NCBI GenBank assembly: GCA_964353355.1
Contig: CAYGVT010000038.1
Location: forward strand, 1 to 46,822
Origin: CAYGVT01 sp964353355
GTDB lineage: Archaea > Thermoplasmatota > DTKX01 > GCA-020343715
DNA length: 46,822 bases
Direction: 5' to 3'
Shown here: positions 1-7,020 of the stretch, piece by piece
Position numbering within the stretch: position 1 is the first letter of the stretch
Layout of the letters: every line of letters starts with the position of its first letter
Notes under the pieces: generated by a model
What the model saw: the letters and a program-made list of their open reading frames with translations, nothing else
Database searches by the model: none
Told to the model about the DNA's origin: nothing
Program-made: the position numbers and the translations under genes

Positions 1-73
1 TGTAGTCCCCATATGGGACTACATCTATAAGAAGCTACGTGGCCTAGCGGGGAGTATATACATGGGGACTACA
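1..73. repeat. TGTAGTCCCCAT dyad plus a third half-site
   Basis: Positions 1-23 form an inverted repeat (TGTAGTCCC, CATAT, GGGACTACA). A third copy of the half-site, ATGGGGACTACA, lies at 62-73 and is the exact reverse complement of positions 1-12. A TATA-like GTATATAC precedes that copy. The arrangement resembles an operator or iteron cluster of a small replicon. The repeat may continue to the left of the window. Confidence 0.55.
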
Positions 74-228
74 AGCCTCTGATTACTGGCTCGTAAAATT
101 GGGTGCTAGAGGGTATTTAAACCCCGAAATTCAGGTATATACTTCTTTTCTGATATTCTAAGTTATAAAAGTAGTACACAAATGACACACACGGGGTGCT
201 GGCTACTTTGTCAAAATCAAATAAATTC

Positions 229-298
229 TGACACTTAGTGTCATTTTTTTTCAAAATCTGACACAGCCCTGTCATTTTTTGTGTCATAAATCTGACAC
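229..298. repeat. Three TGACAC/GTGTCA dyads
   Basis: Three short inverted repeats with the half-site TGACA(C) are packed into 70 bases: 229-243 (TGACAC, TTA, GTGTCA), 259-274 (TGACA and TGTCA arms) and 281-298 (GTGTCA then TGACAC, arms in the opposite order). Another TGACAC lies at 183-188. T-runs separate them. They lie just past the 3' end of the helicase gene. They could be binding sites for a replicon protein (iterons or operators) or terminator-like structures. Confidence 0.6.
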
Positions 299-330
299 AC
301 CCCCAATTTTTGAAATTTGAATATCTTTTT

Positions 331-1875
331 TTATTCGATATTATATTTCTCACCCGCTACCCTTGTATCCTCTTCTTCGAGTGTCCTCAGCGTTGCATCC
401 AGTTCTGCGGTAACTTTAGCCCGCTCCTCTGGGGACAATACATCCTTCTGTTCAAATGTCTCAAGAGGATTATCAGAGTGTTCCTCCATCAGTCGAAGTC
501 CGTGGATTACCCAAACAGGATTCTGTGATACATCAAACCGATGTCTTATCCAGGTATATCCCTTCATTAATAGTGCGTCCTTGAATTTGCTCTGGGAAAG
601 TGGGTTCTTAAAATTATTTTTCCCACAATACGAGAGATATGGTGCGTGTAGTTCTTTGAGCCTATTGAAACTCTTGGAAGTGTTTGGAACCTCCCCGTTC
701 TCTAGATCGCTGATACATCTATTAATTAAGAACGAGGTCACGGAATCTGACTTCTCCTCGTAGAGAGCCTCGATCTGATCAATTGACATTGGGTAATGGA
801 AGTCCCATTTGTTCATCATTAACTCTTTCAAACCACCATATGCAATGTTGAAGATCCCAATGATTTCCTTTACCAGTTTCTCGTCAAGGAGCGGATCCTG
901 GTCATCACCAACGAACCTTTTATTGAAGGGGATAATAATCTGTCTTGCATACCAAGCGAACGTCTTATCTCTGACAGGTGGGAGTTTATTACCTGCGAAT
1001 ATGGGCTTCGCGAAGGACCTGAATTGAAAGGGATGCTGGTGCTTTCTTTGGGCTGTGATGAAGTCCTTTCCAGTAATCATTTTCATGAGACTATCGTTCT
1101 CAATTTCATCCGAACCTATATCCCCTGCGATGTTGGCCATCTTCCCGAATAGTTCAGCTGCCATAAACTTCTCAGATATCTCGTGCATCGCGACCGAGGA
1201 ACAGTTCTCTTCTCCGAGCATCAAACGAATGACATTTAGCAAGGTACCTTTTCCGTTACGTCCCTCTCCCAGAAATATGAATATATGCTCTCTGGGGAAC
1301 TTACGCCAGAGACAATATCCCATTAACTTTATCACGATTTCCCTCATCACTGGATCGTCCAGTATCTCATCCATAAACTGTTCGAACCGAGGGGCCTTAG
1401 CATTGGGGTCATAGTCATAAGGCATTTGGGTGATGGAAAGGTAGTCTGGGGTATGCGGTTTCAATTCACCAGTGACGAGGTTCAATAGGCCGTTCTTCAT
1501 ATTGATGATTCTGACATCGTTATCAACGACATCCCTGGCAACGTGAGAGCGTATCCTTATTCCACGGAGCACTGAGTCTGTCTTATGGACGGTCCAGGAT
1601 TCTCGCATCCAATACATACAACTCTGTTCAATGAACTCCTTTCCGTCATTAACATACACCCCTCTATCTTTATCATATCGATAGATATCTTGAGTATCTC
1701 CGTGAAGGGTCAAGAAGTACTGTCCATTACTTATGAAATTGATCCACGCATTTGCCGACACTGTGTCCTTATTGTCGGGGAGTGGTTGGATGTTGAGTGT
1801 GGTGAAATTCCATTTTTTCATTGCCGATTCCCACGTGTTGGGAATGGCTCTCGGTCGTTCATTTCGTTTGGACAT
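331..1875 (-). CDS. D5/P4-family SF3 replicative helicase
   Basis: This 514-aa protein looks like the D5_N plus SF3 helicase half of phage/plasmid primase-helicases. The D5_N region is near residues 40-180 and includes the typical NGLLNLVTGELKPHTPDY-type segment at 128-145. Walker A is GEGRNGKGT (203-211), a Walker B-like ANIAGD is at 248-252, and the motif C Asn lies in IFAGNK (292-297). The C-terminal part (about 390-460) could be a winged helix. No N-terminal primase catalytic domain is present, so the protein is a stand-alone helicase or needs a separate primase. Its ATG overlaps a TAA (TAATG), placing it last in a minus-strand chain of small ORFs. Codon use is AT-rich, unlike the chromosome to the right. 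Confidence 0.88.
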   Translation of the reverse strand: MSKRNERPRAIPNTWESAMKKWNFTTLNIQPLPDNKDTVSANAWINFISNGQYFLTLHGDTQDIYRYDKDRGVYVNDGKEFIEQSCMYWMRESWTVHKTDSVLRGIRIRSHVARDVVDNDVRIINMKNGLLNLVTGELKPHTPDYLSITQMPYDYDPNAKAPRFEQFMDEILDDPVMREIVIKLMGYCLWRKFPREHIFIFLGEGRNGKGTLLNVIRLMLGEENCSSVAMHEISEKFMAAELFGKMANIAGDIGSDEIENDSLMKMITGKDFITAQRKHQHPFQFRSFAKPIFAGNKLPPVRDKTFAWYARQIIIPFNKRFVGDDQDPLLDEKLVKEIIGIFNIAYGGLKELMMNKWDFHYPMSIDQIEALYEEKSDSVTSFLINRCISDLENGEVPNTSKSFNRLKELHAPYLSYCGKNNFKNPLSQSKFKDALLMKGYTWIRHRFDVSQNPVWVIHGLRLMEEHSDNPLETFEQKDVLSPEERAKVTAELDATLRTLEEEDTRVAGEKYNIE

Positions 1876-1877
1876 TA

Positions 1878-2009
1878 TTATGCCCCCCGAGTGTCAATCG
1901 GTACCGCTTCATCTGGCATGCAAATTGAATTACTCATTGACGATCGTTCCTTTTGATGACATTGGGCATAGTCCTCTGGCTCGTGTGCTCTTGCATCCGG
2001 CCAGAGCAC
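1878..2009 (-). CDS. small hypothetical protein, upstream of the helicase
   Basis: A 43-residue reading frame starts with GTG after an in-frame TAG and ends in TAA directly before the TAATG of the helicase gene. The acidic and polar composition (WPDARAHEPEDYAQ, then CHQKERSS) looks like coding sequence. An internal ATG would leave only 19 residues. No family is recognised. The tight junction argues for translational coupling, but the ORF is short and its start is uncertain. Confidence 0.35.
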   Translation of the reverse strand: MLWPDARAHEPEDYAQCHQKERSSMSNSICMPDEAVPIDTRGA

Positions 2010-2089
2010 CGTGAGTGCCTAGAGGTGTGGCACGACATCTCATCGACATTGAGCCGTTCCTCATCCGCAGCAATATCGCGTATTCACAG

Positions 2090-2278
2090 CTAATCATTCA
2101 ATGCACCCCCGTCATCAGAAACGATCTCCCTCCAATGGAGATAGTACTCTGAAGGCCGTTCGTGGAGGTCCTGCGGATCGTGGAGTCTGATCCACTTCTC
2201 AAGACATTGGCAATTGGCCGTCGGTGACCTACAGGATAGATGGCACCATCGTCCGTACCATCTACAAACCCCATTCAT
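2090..2278 (-). CDS. small hypothetical protein of the replicon chain
   Basis: This 62-aa frame has an ATG that overlaps the stop of the preceding ORF (ATGA at 2275-2278), a sign of translational coupling. Four cysteines fall in the first half (CHLSC, then CQC), so a small metal-binding fold is possible but unproven. The second half is acidic and aromatic. No family is recognised. Cys and Trp richness could also reflect chance translation. Confidence 0.35.
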   Translation of the reverse strand: MNGVCRWYGRWCHLSCRSPTANCQCLEKWIRLHDPQDLHERPSEYYLHWREIVSDDGGALND

Positions 2279-2562
2279 TCAGTTTTCACCCCTGGGTCTG
2301 GCTGGAATATGTGATGACTTTTCTCCAACCTCAGGATATGAATCTTTCTATCCAAGACCAGATCCTTGGAGCGATGGTCAATCTCGTGTAAAGGTATCCC
2401 GAACGTCACGGGATGTGAACGCTGTATGTTAATCGTTAGTTCGAGAATTTCATCCTGGCGCTCATAGGAAACAAGGTTCCCAATGCACTCCTCCAGGAAC
2501 GCCAGATATGTGTACTCTCTCTCGATACCTGTCGGTGGGGTGGAAATGCTCTCGCGGTGCAT
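2275..2562 (-). CDS. hypothetical replicon protein, 95 aa
   Basis: The frame has plausible protein composition, with mixed hydrophobic and charged residues (TYLAFLEECIGNL, DEILELTINIQ). It lies 12 bases after the preceding small ORF and overlaps the next by an ATGA. It belongs to the minus-strand chain leading to the helicase. No family is recognised. A role in replication control or DNA binding would be guesswork. Confidence 0.45.
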   Translation of the reverse strand: MHRESISTPPTGIEREYTYLAFLEECIGNLVSYERQDEILELTINIQRSHPVTFGIPLHEIDHRSKDLVLDRKIHILRLEKSHHIFQPDPGVKTE

Positions 2563-2574
2563 TGCCTCGCCCCC

Positions 2575-2694
2575 TCAAAGATACCCCTCTAGAAATGGCG
2601 AAAGAAGCATGGCTCTCTTAAAGATGCGTTCAATAATTCCAGCCCGTTCACGGCCTGTCTTGGCCCGTCCATCCTGGTCCATCCGCAGGGTCAT
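2575..2694 (-). CDS. small basic protein, 39 aa
   Basis: The ATG at 2694 follows a purine-rich GGAAAGGAAAGGAA stretch that would act as a strong ribosome binding site. The product is basic and probably helical (GRERAGIIERIFKRAMLL), and its stop lies 12 bases before the next gene. It could be a small DNA-binding or regulatory protein of the replicon. An extended in-frame start upstream (to 2805) gives a less protein-like N-terminus, so the short form is preferred. Confidence 0.4.
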   Translation of the reverse strand: MTLRMDQDGRAKTGRERAGIIERIFKRAMLLSPFLEGYL

Positions 2695-2917
2695 TTCCTT
2701 TCCTTTCCTGCGAAGGACCCCACATCCACGTATCGGGCCGTTGTGTCCTTCCCACGGGGTCCTAACCGGTAACCCCCGTGCTCTGGTGGGTGCGACCCCC
2801 ACCACCGTCCCGGGGTATGTCGCTTCGGGCCGTAGCCCTTGTCCGCGCGCTCCGGTTCATTCGCGCCTTGGAATGCAGGTCGCCTTCCTGCGCGGCAATA
2901 TTGAGAGAGCTGATGGT

Positions 2918-2933
2918 CTTTATAAATATTTTG
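2918..2933. promoter_or_regulatory. TATA-like element, readable on both strands
   Basis: CTTTATAAATATTTTG is a good archaeal TATA sequence in an otherwise GC-rich stretch. Read on the minus strand it could drive the small-ORF chain starting at 2694, with a leader of about 200 bases. Read on the plus strand nothing obvious follows. Confidence 0.35.
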
Positions 2934-3090
2934 ACCGAGAATTGCGCCCCCCTTCCCGAGAAGCAATCCGTTGCCGCGCAGAAAAGCGTCTTGGGGAAGG
3001 GGGATTGTGCCCGGGTAGGGACACACGCGATCCTTCATCGTCCAGTATCGTATTTATTTCTTATCACTCAGGCTCAGATTATGCATATTT

Positions 3091-3116
3091 TGGTGTTGCA
3101 ATCCGGCCCCCCGCAC
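3091..3116. repeat. 26-bp direct repeat, left copy
   Basis: This copy shares tggtgtt and aatccggccccccgcac with positions 5348-5373 in the same orientation; only two adjacent bases between those blocks differ. Both copies sit directly after an A/T-rich TATA-like stretch. The 2.26 kb between them carries a toxin-antitoxin pair and transposase remnants, so they may be attachment or target duplications. Confidence 0.65.
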
Positions 3117-3488
3117 TTCCGTTCCCGATTGTGCACGATAGGCCCCTGTCGACGCCCGCGGCCTCCCGCGCCACCCCCCCGCTCGACCCCCAGCGCCCAC
3201 GCCACTGGGATGAACGCCAGGTGGGTGCCCAGCGACGGCGTGCCGCGCCCAAGGTCACCCGTGAATGGCCAGCCGAGCGAGCCACCCCAGGGCACCCCGC
3301 CTTCCCATGGCACTTCATCGATTTGAGGAGCGCCGAGCAGGCCACGAGCCCCGAGGACGTCAGGGGCACCTCGTGGTCGGAAACCAGATTGAACAGATTG
3401 ACGGCGTCCCCTTTCTCCAGGGGGGCGCCGGATTGCTCCCCCCTCTTGGCAGATGTACCGACAACCGGAGGTCTATTCGCCAGTCGGG

Positions 3489-3845
3489 TCACTTGGATGA
3501 ATGGTCCGAGCCCACAACAGCATCCTCGAGCGCCTCGATGAGGGGCGGGAGGTCGTCCCTCAGAATCCTCCACAGGACCTCGAGGTCGACGGAATCATAC
3601 CCATGGATGAGCCTGTTGCGCAACCCGACGATCTGGGACCAGGGCACTTCAGGATGCTCTTCCCTGCACGCCTCCGAGACGCGCCCGGCGGCCTCCCCGA
3701 GGACCTCGAGGAGCCTGACCAGCGCGAGGCTTCGCACCCGGTCCTTGGCCAGTGTCCTGGGCCCCTTCCCCCTCGACAGCGCCACGGCCTCCCTAGCGGC
3801 ATCGAGCATGTGGCGCATCCTGACGAGGTCCCCGTCACTTTGCAT
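3489..3845 (-). CDS. hepT: HepT-like HEPN toxin
   Basis: A 118-aa all-helical protein of the HepT/DUF86 HEPN family, whose members act as RNases in type VII toxin-antitoxin systems. The catalytic R-x4-H-x-Y motif is complete: Arg76, His81 and Tyr83 in RNRLIHGY. In studied systems that tyrosine is AMPylated by the MntA partner, which silences the toxin. The gene follows the nucleotidyltransferase gene with an 11-base overlap, the usual antitoxin-toxin order. It lies inside the interval bounded by the 26-bp repeats, consistent with a mobile defence or stability module. Confidence 0.88.
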   Translation of the reverse strand: MQSDGDLVRMRHMLDAAREAVALSRGKGPRTLAKDRVRSLALVRLLEVLGEAAGRVSEACREEHPEVPWSQIVGLRNRLIHGYDSVDLEVLWRILRDDLPPLIEALEDAVVGSDHSSK

Positions 3846-4134
3846 AGAGCACCTCGGCTTCCCGCAGGACCCTCTTCCTGAAGTAGGGGCTCAGGAAATG
3901 CGGTGTGTTCAGGTCGACCTGCCTGTCGAATAGCCTGGTGAGCTCGTCCTGTATCCTGAAGAAGTCCAGCCCCGGGACGTGACCTCTCTCGAACTCGACG
4001 AGGATGTCCAGGTCGCTCTCGGGTGTGAGGTCGCCGTGGATGACCGAGCCGAACAGCGCGAGCCGGCGGATGTGGTTCGACCTGCAGAACTGGGCCAGTT
4101 TCTCCTTGGGGACGGTGATGTTCATGCGCCTCAT
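3835..4134 (-). CDS. mntA: MntA-like nucleotidyltransferase antitoxin
   Basis: This minimal nucleotidyltransferase has the signature G-S-x10-D-x-D in FGSVIHGDLTPESDLDI (Gly29, Ser30, Asp41, Asp43 counted from this start) and a later VDLNTP strand that would supply the third acidic residue. In MntA-HepT systems this enzyme transfers AMP to the HEPN toxin and neutralises it. I chose the ATG at 4134, which follows a GGTGGGG sequence; a GTG at 4149 in frame is the alternative. The gene overlaps hepT by 11 bases. A TATA element lies at 4175-4183. Confidence 0.88.
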   Translation of the reverse strand: MRRMNITVPKEKLAQFCRSNHIRRLALFGSVIHGDLTPESDLDILVEFERGHVPGLDFFRIQDELTRLFDRQVDLNTPHFLSPYFRKRVLREAEVLYAK

Positions 4135-4174
4135 GTCGGTCGGCCCCACCTTGGTATGCGAACGTCTCTAGGGG

Positions 4175-4183
4175 CAATAAGGC
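4175..4183 (-). promoter_or_regulatory. TATA box for mntA-hepT
   Basis: The minus strand reads GCCTTATTG about 45 bases upstream of the chosen mntA start. Transcription would begin near 4155, leaving a short leader containing the GGTGGGG site. Confidence 0.4.
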
Positions 4184-4284
4184 TTCTGCCGAGAATGGCG
4201 CCCCTTTTGGGTTCTTCTCATCCACCTCCGAATCTATGAGGAATTGACATTCGCCTCCGGCTCGCTTGTCCTGACCTGGATCCT

Positions 4285-4693
4285 CTAGAGGATATGTGTC
4301 GTCGAGAGCAGATCCTCCGTCACCCCGTGCTGCAGCCGCACCATCGCCACCACGCGCATCGCGACTAGCGTCCACGGCACGTGCCGCTGGATCGCCCTCA
4401 TGCCAACCACGCGGAGTCTGGCCTCGAGCCCGCAGTGCTCCTTGACGCGGCCGTTCGGGCCCTCGAGGTTGCTGCGCTGGCGGTACTCGTCCAAGACCCC
4501 CTTCGGGTCTTGCCTGTACCTGGCCATGTAAGCGTTGCGGAAGTGCGTCGCGACCGCCTCGTACTCCCCCGCATCGACCAGCGCCCTCATCTTGGACTCG
4601 GAGGTGTCGTTTGGGCGGTACCACCCCCCTTCAAGCGCTTCTTGTATATGTGCTCGGTCTCCCCGCTCGAGATTCGCGCATCTTGGTCTGCCT
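4285..4693 (-). pseudogene. transposase remnant, C-terminal DDE part
   Basis: An open frame on the minus strand matches the C-terminal third of a DDE transposase. It includes WYRPNDTSESKM, then RYRQDP and the RSNLEGPNGRVKEH segment whose Glu is the likely third catalytic acid. The N-terminal two thirds and both upstream Asp residues are missing. The frame is cut off where a second IS element begins (TATT at 4694-4697), and the sequence beyond that element does not continue it. It is a dead fragment of a family different from the plus-strand IS4-like remnant. Confidence 0.65.
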
Positions 4694-4697
4694 TATT

Positions 4698-5263
4698 ACT
4701 GGACCTTTGCGCCGTGAGGCCCGTCACGGTGAGGGGTACCACGTACTGCGCCCACGAGCTGGCGGCCCAGCTCAAGGGCGCGGGCAAGGTCAAGCTGGCC
4801 GTCTCCTGGAGGGAGGCCGACCTCGCTGACTCTCCTGTCTTCACAGCGGCCAGCCATCGGGGCTGGCAGGCCGAGGGCATCCTCGGCCATTACGTCCGCC
4901 GGTGGGAAGTGGAGGAGTCCTATCGGGATGCCAAGCAGCATCTCGGGCTTGGTGGGTGTCAGATGCGGAGCCCCGAGGGCACCAGGCGTCACTGGTACCT
5001 GGCCCTGCTCATGTTCACCCTGCTCAAGCTCAGGGGATGCCAAGCTGGGCCGATGAAGGGCTCCGGTGAGAACGGGGCTGTCACGCTCGGTGACTGCCAG
5101 CGGGCGTTGAGGAACGAAGTGCTCTTCGACCTCATCGAGTACGTGCTCAGGCGCATCCTGGGCGAGGCGGGGGCGCTATCCGCGGACGAGCAGGAACAGC
5201 TTGCGGGGCTGATGAGGGAGCTGGTGAGATAGGCCGGATGCGTCCAGAGCGCAAAGGTCCAGT
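4698..5263 (+). mobile_element. IS4-type deletion derivative with intact ends
   Basis: Perfect 15-bp inverted repeats bound this 566-bp element: ACTGGACCTTTGCGC at 4698-4712 and its reverse complement at 5249-5263. The direct flanks are TATT at 4694-4697 and TATT at 5264-5267, a 4-bp target duplication. The interior holds only the C-terminal part of an IS4-like transposase. An internal deletion that kept both ends gives a non-autonomous element that a full-length relative could still move. Confidence 0.8.
4714..5232 (+). pseudogene. IS4-family transposase, C-terminal part
   Basis: The frame inside the IS derivative carries the IS4 signature Y-x2-R-x3-E-x6-K exactly, in YVRRWEVEESYRDAK, followed by QHLGL and the helical HWYLALLMFTLLKL segment. 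The N-terminal part with the two catalytic Asp residues is absent: only about 20 codons separate the left inverted repeat from mid-domain sequence. The reading frame stays open upstream beyond the element, but that part is not transposase. The protein cannot be catalytically competent alone. Confidence 0.8.
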
Positions 5264-5524
5264 TATTATACATCTATCATCGCTCAGAACCATTGGGATA
5301 TCGAGAAACCAACTGGTCGGCACTAATAGGCTTCATTATATACAAAATGGTGTTCGAATCCGGCCCCCCGCACCTCCCCACCCGGGGGACAAATGGACCG
5401 AAAGTCGTTCCCACGAGCGGAGTCCCGGTCGGAACGGTCACCTCCTTGCTCGTGGGCTACCTCGAAGGTCAGACCGGATGCACGACCTGGAAATCGTCAT
5501 CGATGATCCATTTGTGATGGGGGA
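5264..5524. other. intergenic region with second direct repeat
   Basis: No gene is supported here. The stretch contains a plus-strand TATA-like TTATATAC (5336-5343) immediately before the right copy of the 26-bp repeat. It ends at the stop codon of the minus-strand flavodoxin-like gene. Confidence 0.5.
5348..5373. repeat. 26-bp direct repeat, right copy
   Basis: Same orientation as 3091-3116 with two adjacent mismatches (cg instead of gc). The next four bases also agree at three positions. Confidence 0.65.
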
Positions 5525-6028
5525 TTAACGGGAGGACGGGATTAGTGCGGCGAAGGCCTCCACCTTCTTCTGCCAGCCCTCCTCCAGCGGCCCCTTCATG
5601 TCGGTCACCAGGACCTTGCCCTCGGCGACCTTGACCAGGCCCTTCCCCTGCAGCATCTCGTTCATGATGGGTATCACGCGCTGCCACTTGGCCATCTCCT
5701 CCTCGGTGGGCATCCTCCCCGTCTTCTTGTCCGGCCTGGGCGCGCCCTCGGTGGTCAGGACGGCGTACCTCGTCCCCGACGGCAGCTTGACCTTCTTCAG
5801 GAAGCGGCGCATGCCTCCGATGGGCTTGCCCAGGCGCGCCGGCGAGCTGAACAGGTACAGGTCGGCCGGCGGCATCTCCTTCGGCCGCGCGTCCCGGATG
5901 TGATGGACGTTGACGATGACCCCCCTGGCGGCCATCTGCCTCTTGAACTCCTCTGCGACCATGGCCCCGTTCCCGAACTTCGAGGCATGGAAGTACTCGA
6001 TCCTCATCGCGGTGATGTCGCTTGCCAT
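5525..6028 (-). CDS. flavodoxin-like protein
   Basis: About 167 aa with a flavodoxin-type alpha/beta pattern. The first strand MRIEYFHASKFGNG ends in a loop at the FMN-phosphate position. DLYLFSSPARLGKPIGGMRRFLKKV matches the 50s-loop/helix region where flavodoxins hold the isoalloxazine ring. RYAVLTTEGA follows as strand 4. The classic T/S-x-T-G-x-T loop is not intact (HASKFGNG), so FMN binding is probable, not certain. The ATG at 6028 was chosen because a TATA box at 6082-6093 predicts transcription from about 6062; an upstream ATG at 6106 would precede the promoter. A possible redox carrier or menaquinone-protoporphyrinogen-type oxidase relative. Confidence 0.75.
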   Translation of the reverse strand: MASDITAMRIEYFHASKFGNGAMVAEEFKRQMAARGVIVNVHHIRDARPKEMPPADLYLFSSPARLGKPIGGMRRFLKKVKLPSGTRYAVLTTEGAPRPDKKTGRMPTEEEMAKWQRVIPIMNEMLQGKGLVKVAEGKVLVTDMKGPLEEGWQKKVEAFAALIPSSR

Positions 6029-6081
6029 ACGATGCACCATCCCTTTGTCTCGTGGACAGCACGACCGCAAGTGGTCCCGGA

Positions 6082-6093
6082 AATATCTATTTT
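6082..6093 (-). promoter_or_regulatory. TATA box for the flavodoxin-like gene
   Basis: The minus strand reads AAATAGATATTT in GC-rich surroundings, about 55-60 bases before the chosen start. Confidence 0.55.
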
Positions 6094-6237
6094 TCTTCTG
6101 GAGCACTTCTTGAGCCCTTCCCTTGACCTCCTTCGCGAGGTGGCCTGGGCCTACTGCATGAGATGGCGCTGGAATCCATCCCTCCGCTCCGGCCCACCTC
6201 CAAGGTATTTGAGGGTGGGGCGCCCTCTATCCCTCCC

Positions 6238-6411
6238 ATGCCCCGGAGCAGGACGGCTGACATCAAGGAGCGCGCCGTTTTCGTGTATCTGCCGAGCGTC
6301 GAGATGGCCGAGAGGTGGAAGTCCGCGGCCAGGAAGAGGAACCACACCCTCAGCGGGTTCATCATCGAGACGGTGGAGAGCTCCTTGTCGAACGGGAAGG
6401 GCGGGCGATAA
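6238..6411 (+). CDS. small ribbon-helix-helix-like protein
   Basis: A 57-aa protein (MPRSRTADIKERAVFV...). AVFVYLPSVEMAERW is followed by SAARKRNHTLSGFIIETVESSL, giving a short strand then two helices, the layout of MetJ/Arc-type DNA-binding proteins. This suggests a dimeric DNA-binding regulator, but no sequence family is certain. The start at 6238 is preferred over an in-frame ATG at 6163: a weak TATA (AAGGTATTTGA, 6202-6212) lies at the right distance for a near-leaderless mRNA, and the extra 25 residues are Pro-rich and shadow-like. It stands alone between divergent or convergent neighbours. Confidence 0.6.
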   Translation: MPRSRTADIKERAVFVYLPSVEMAERWKSAARKRNHTLSGFIIETVESSLSNGKGGR

Positions 6412-6470
6412 GGAGTTGGATGATGGCCCGCGGGTCCGGACCCGTGCGCAACTGCGGCCGGGTCGGTCGG

Positions 6471-6938
6471 TCATCCCGTGCGGGCCGAGACGGCCCCCAT
6501 GACGCCGTCGAACGACCTGTCGGCGACGGGCCCGCTCGAGAAGGTCAGCAGGTAGCCGTCCGGGCCCCTGAACGTCACCTCGCGGGTGTTCCACGGGGTG
6601 TCGGCAGGGCCCTCGACGGCCTCGGCGCCCGCGGACCTGGCAGACCGGGCCAGCTTGTCGACGCTCCCGTCCAGGCTCATGGTGATGACGCAGCCCCCGT
6701 CACCGCTCCCCCTCGCGCCGGGCACGAGGAGGACGTCCTGGTGCCTCGAGCGCCTCATGTGCGATAGGACCGGTCTCCCCGTCGCCGGGTGCCGCATGAC
6801 GAGGACCGCCCGGAAGCCCAGGGCACGCACGTACCACTCGGTCGAGCGCTCGACGTCGGCGACCTTGAGCCTCGCGAAGAACGGCATCGGGTAGAATTCC
6901 TCAGGCGCCGACTCATGCACGTCGTCCTTCGGCCCCAT
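6471..6938 (-). CDS. VOC-fold (glyoxalase/bleomycin-resistance-like) protein
   Basis: About 155 aa with a vicinal-oxygen-chelate pattern. The first module begins FFARLKVADVERSTEWYVRALGF, and the second half has ITMSLDGSVDKLARSARSAGAEAVEGPADTPW then REVTFRGPDGYLLTFSS. These are the paired beta-alpha-beta-beta-beta units of glyoxalase-like proteins. The usual first metal His of glyoxalase I is not obvious, so enzymatic function cannot be assigned. The start at 6938 is set by a GGAGG seven bases upstream. It follows the UbiB-like gene on the same strand by 82 bases and may share its transcript. Confidence 0.8.
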   Translation of the reverse strand: MGPKDDVHESAPEEFYPMPFFARLKVADVERSTEWYVRALGFRAVLVMRHPATGRPVLSHMRRSRHQDVLLVPGARGSGDGGCVITMSLDGSVDKLARSARSAGAEAVEGPADTPWNTREVTFRGPDGYLLTFSSGPVADRSFDGVMGAVSARTG

Positions 6939-7020
6939 CACCATTCCTCCATCCATGTCCTGGGACCCGTCAGGCCATCGAGGCCATCTCCATCGCACTC
7001 GGTCCGTCCACGCATCCCTG

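Larger units (their letters stand above)
1..2960. mobile_element. AT-rich replicon or provirus remnant
   Basis: Base composition here is visibly AT-richer than the GC-rich rest of the window, especially 1-2560. The only long gene is a D5/P4-type SF3 replication helicase, and a tight minus-strand chain of tiny ORFs precedes it. Dyad repeats lie at the far end. This combination is typical of an integrated plasmid, virus or satellite. No integrase, capsid or terminase gene is visible, and the left boundary lies outside the window. The right boundary is uncertain; I placed it at the last AT-rich patch near 2930. Confidence 0.5.
2695..3488. other. gene-poor junction region
   Basis: About 800 bases without a convincing gene. 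Every long frame here has Pro/Arg/Cys-rich, shadow-like composition. The stretch passes from GC-rich to two AT-rich islands (2918-2933 and 3048-3095) and back. It holds one copy of a 26-bp direct repeat (3091-3116). It probably marks the boundary between the replicon remnant and the chromosome. Confidence 0.5.

Noticed and set aside
2691..3038. 115-codon minus-strand frame upstream of the replicon ORFs
   Set aside because: Trp/His/Pro/Gly-rich without a pattern; only its far end overlaps the plausible 39-aa ORF, which lies in another frame.
2483..3541. Long plus-strand reading frame (352 codons)
   Set aside because: Pro/Arg/Ser-rich with no domain-like pattern, crosses the composition change and the direct repeat, and overlaps the antisense hepT gene. 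GC-driven absence of stops explains it.
5340..5375. tRNA 3'-end-like sequence (GTTCGAATCC followed by GCAC) at the right direct repeat
   Set aside because: The T-stem does not pair (TGGTG against CCGGC), no acceptor, D or anticodon arm lies upstream, and the left copy has GCAATCC instead. It is at best a remote tRNA remnant.
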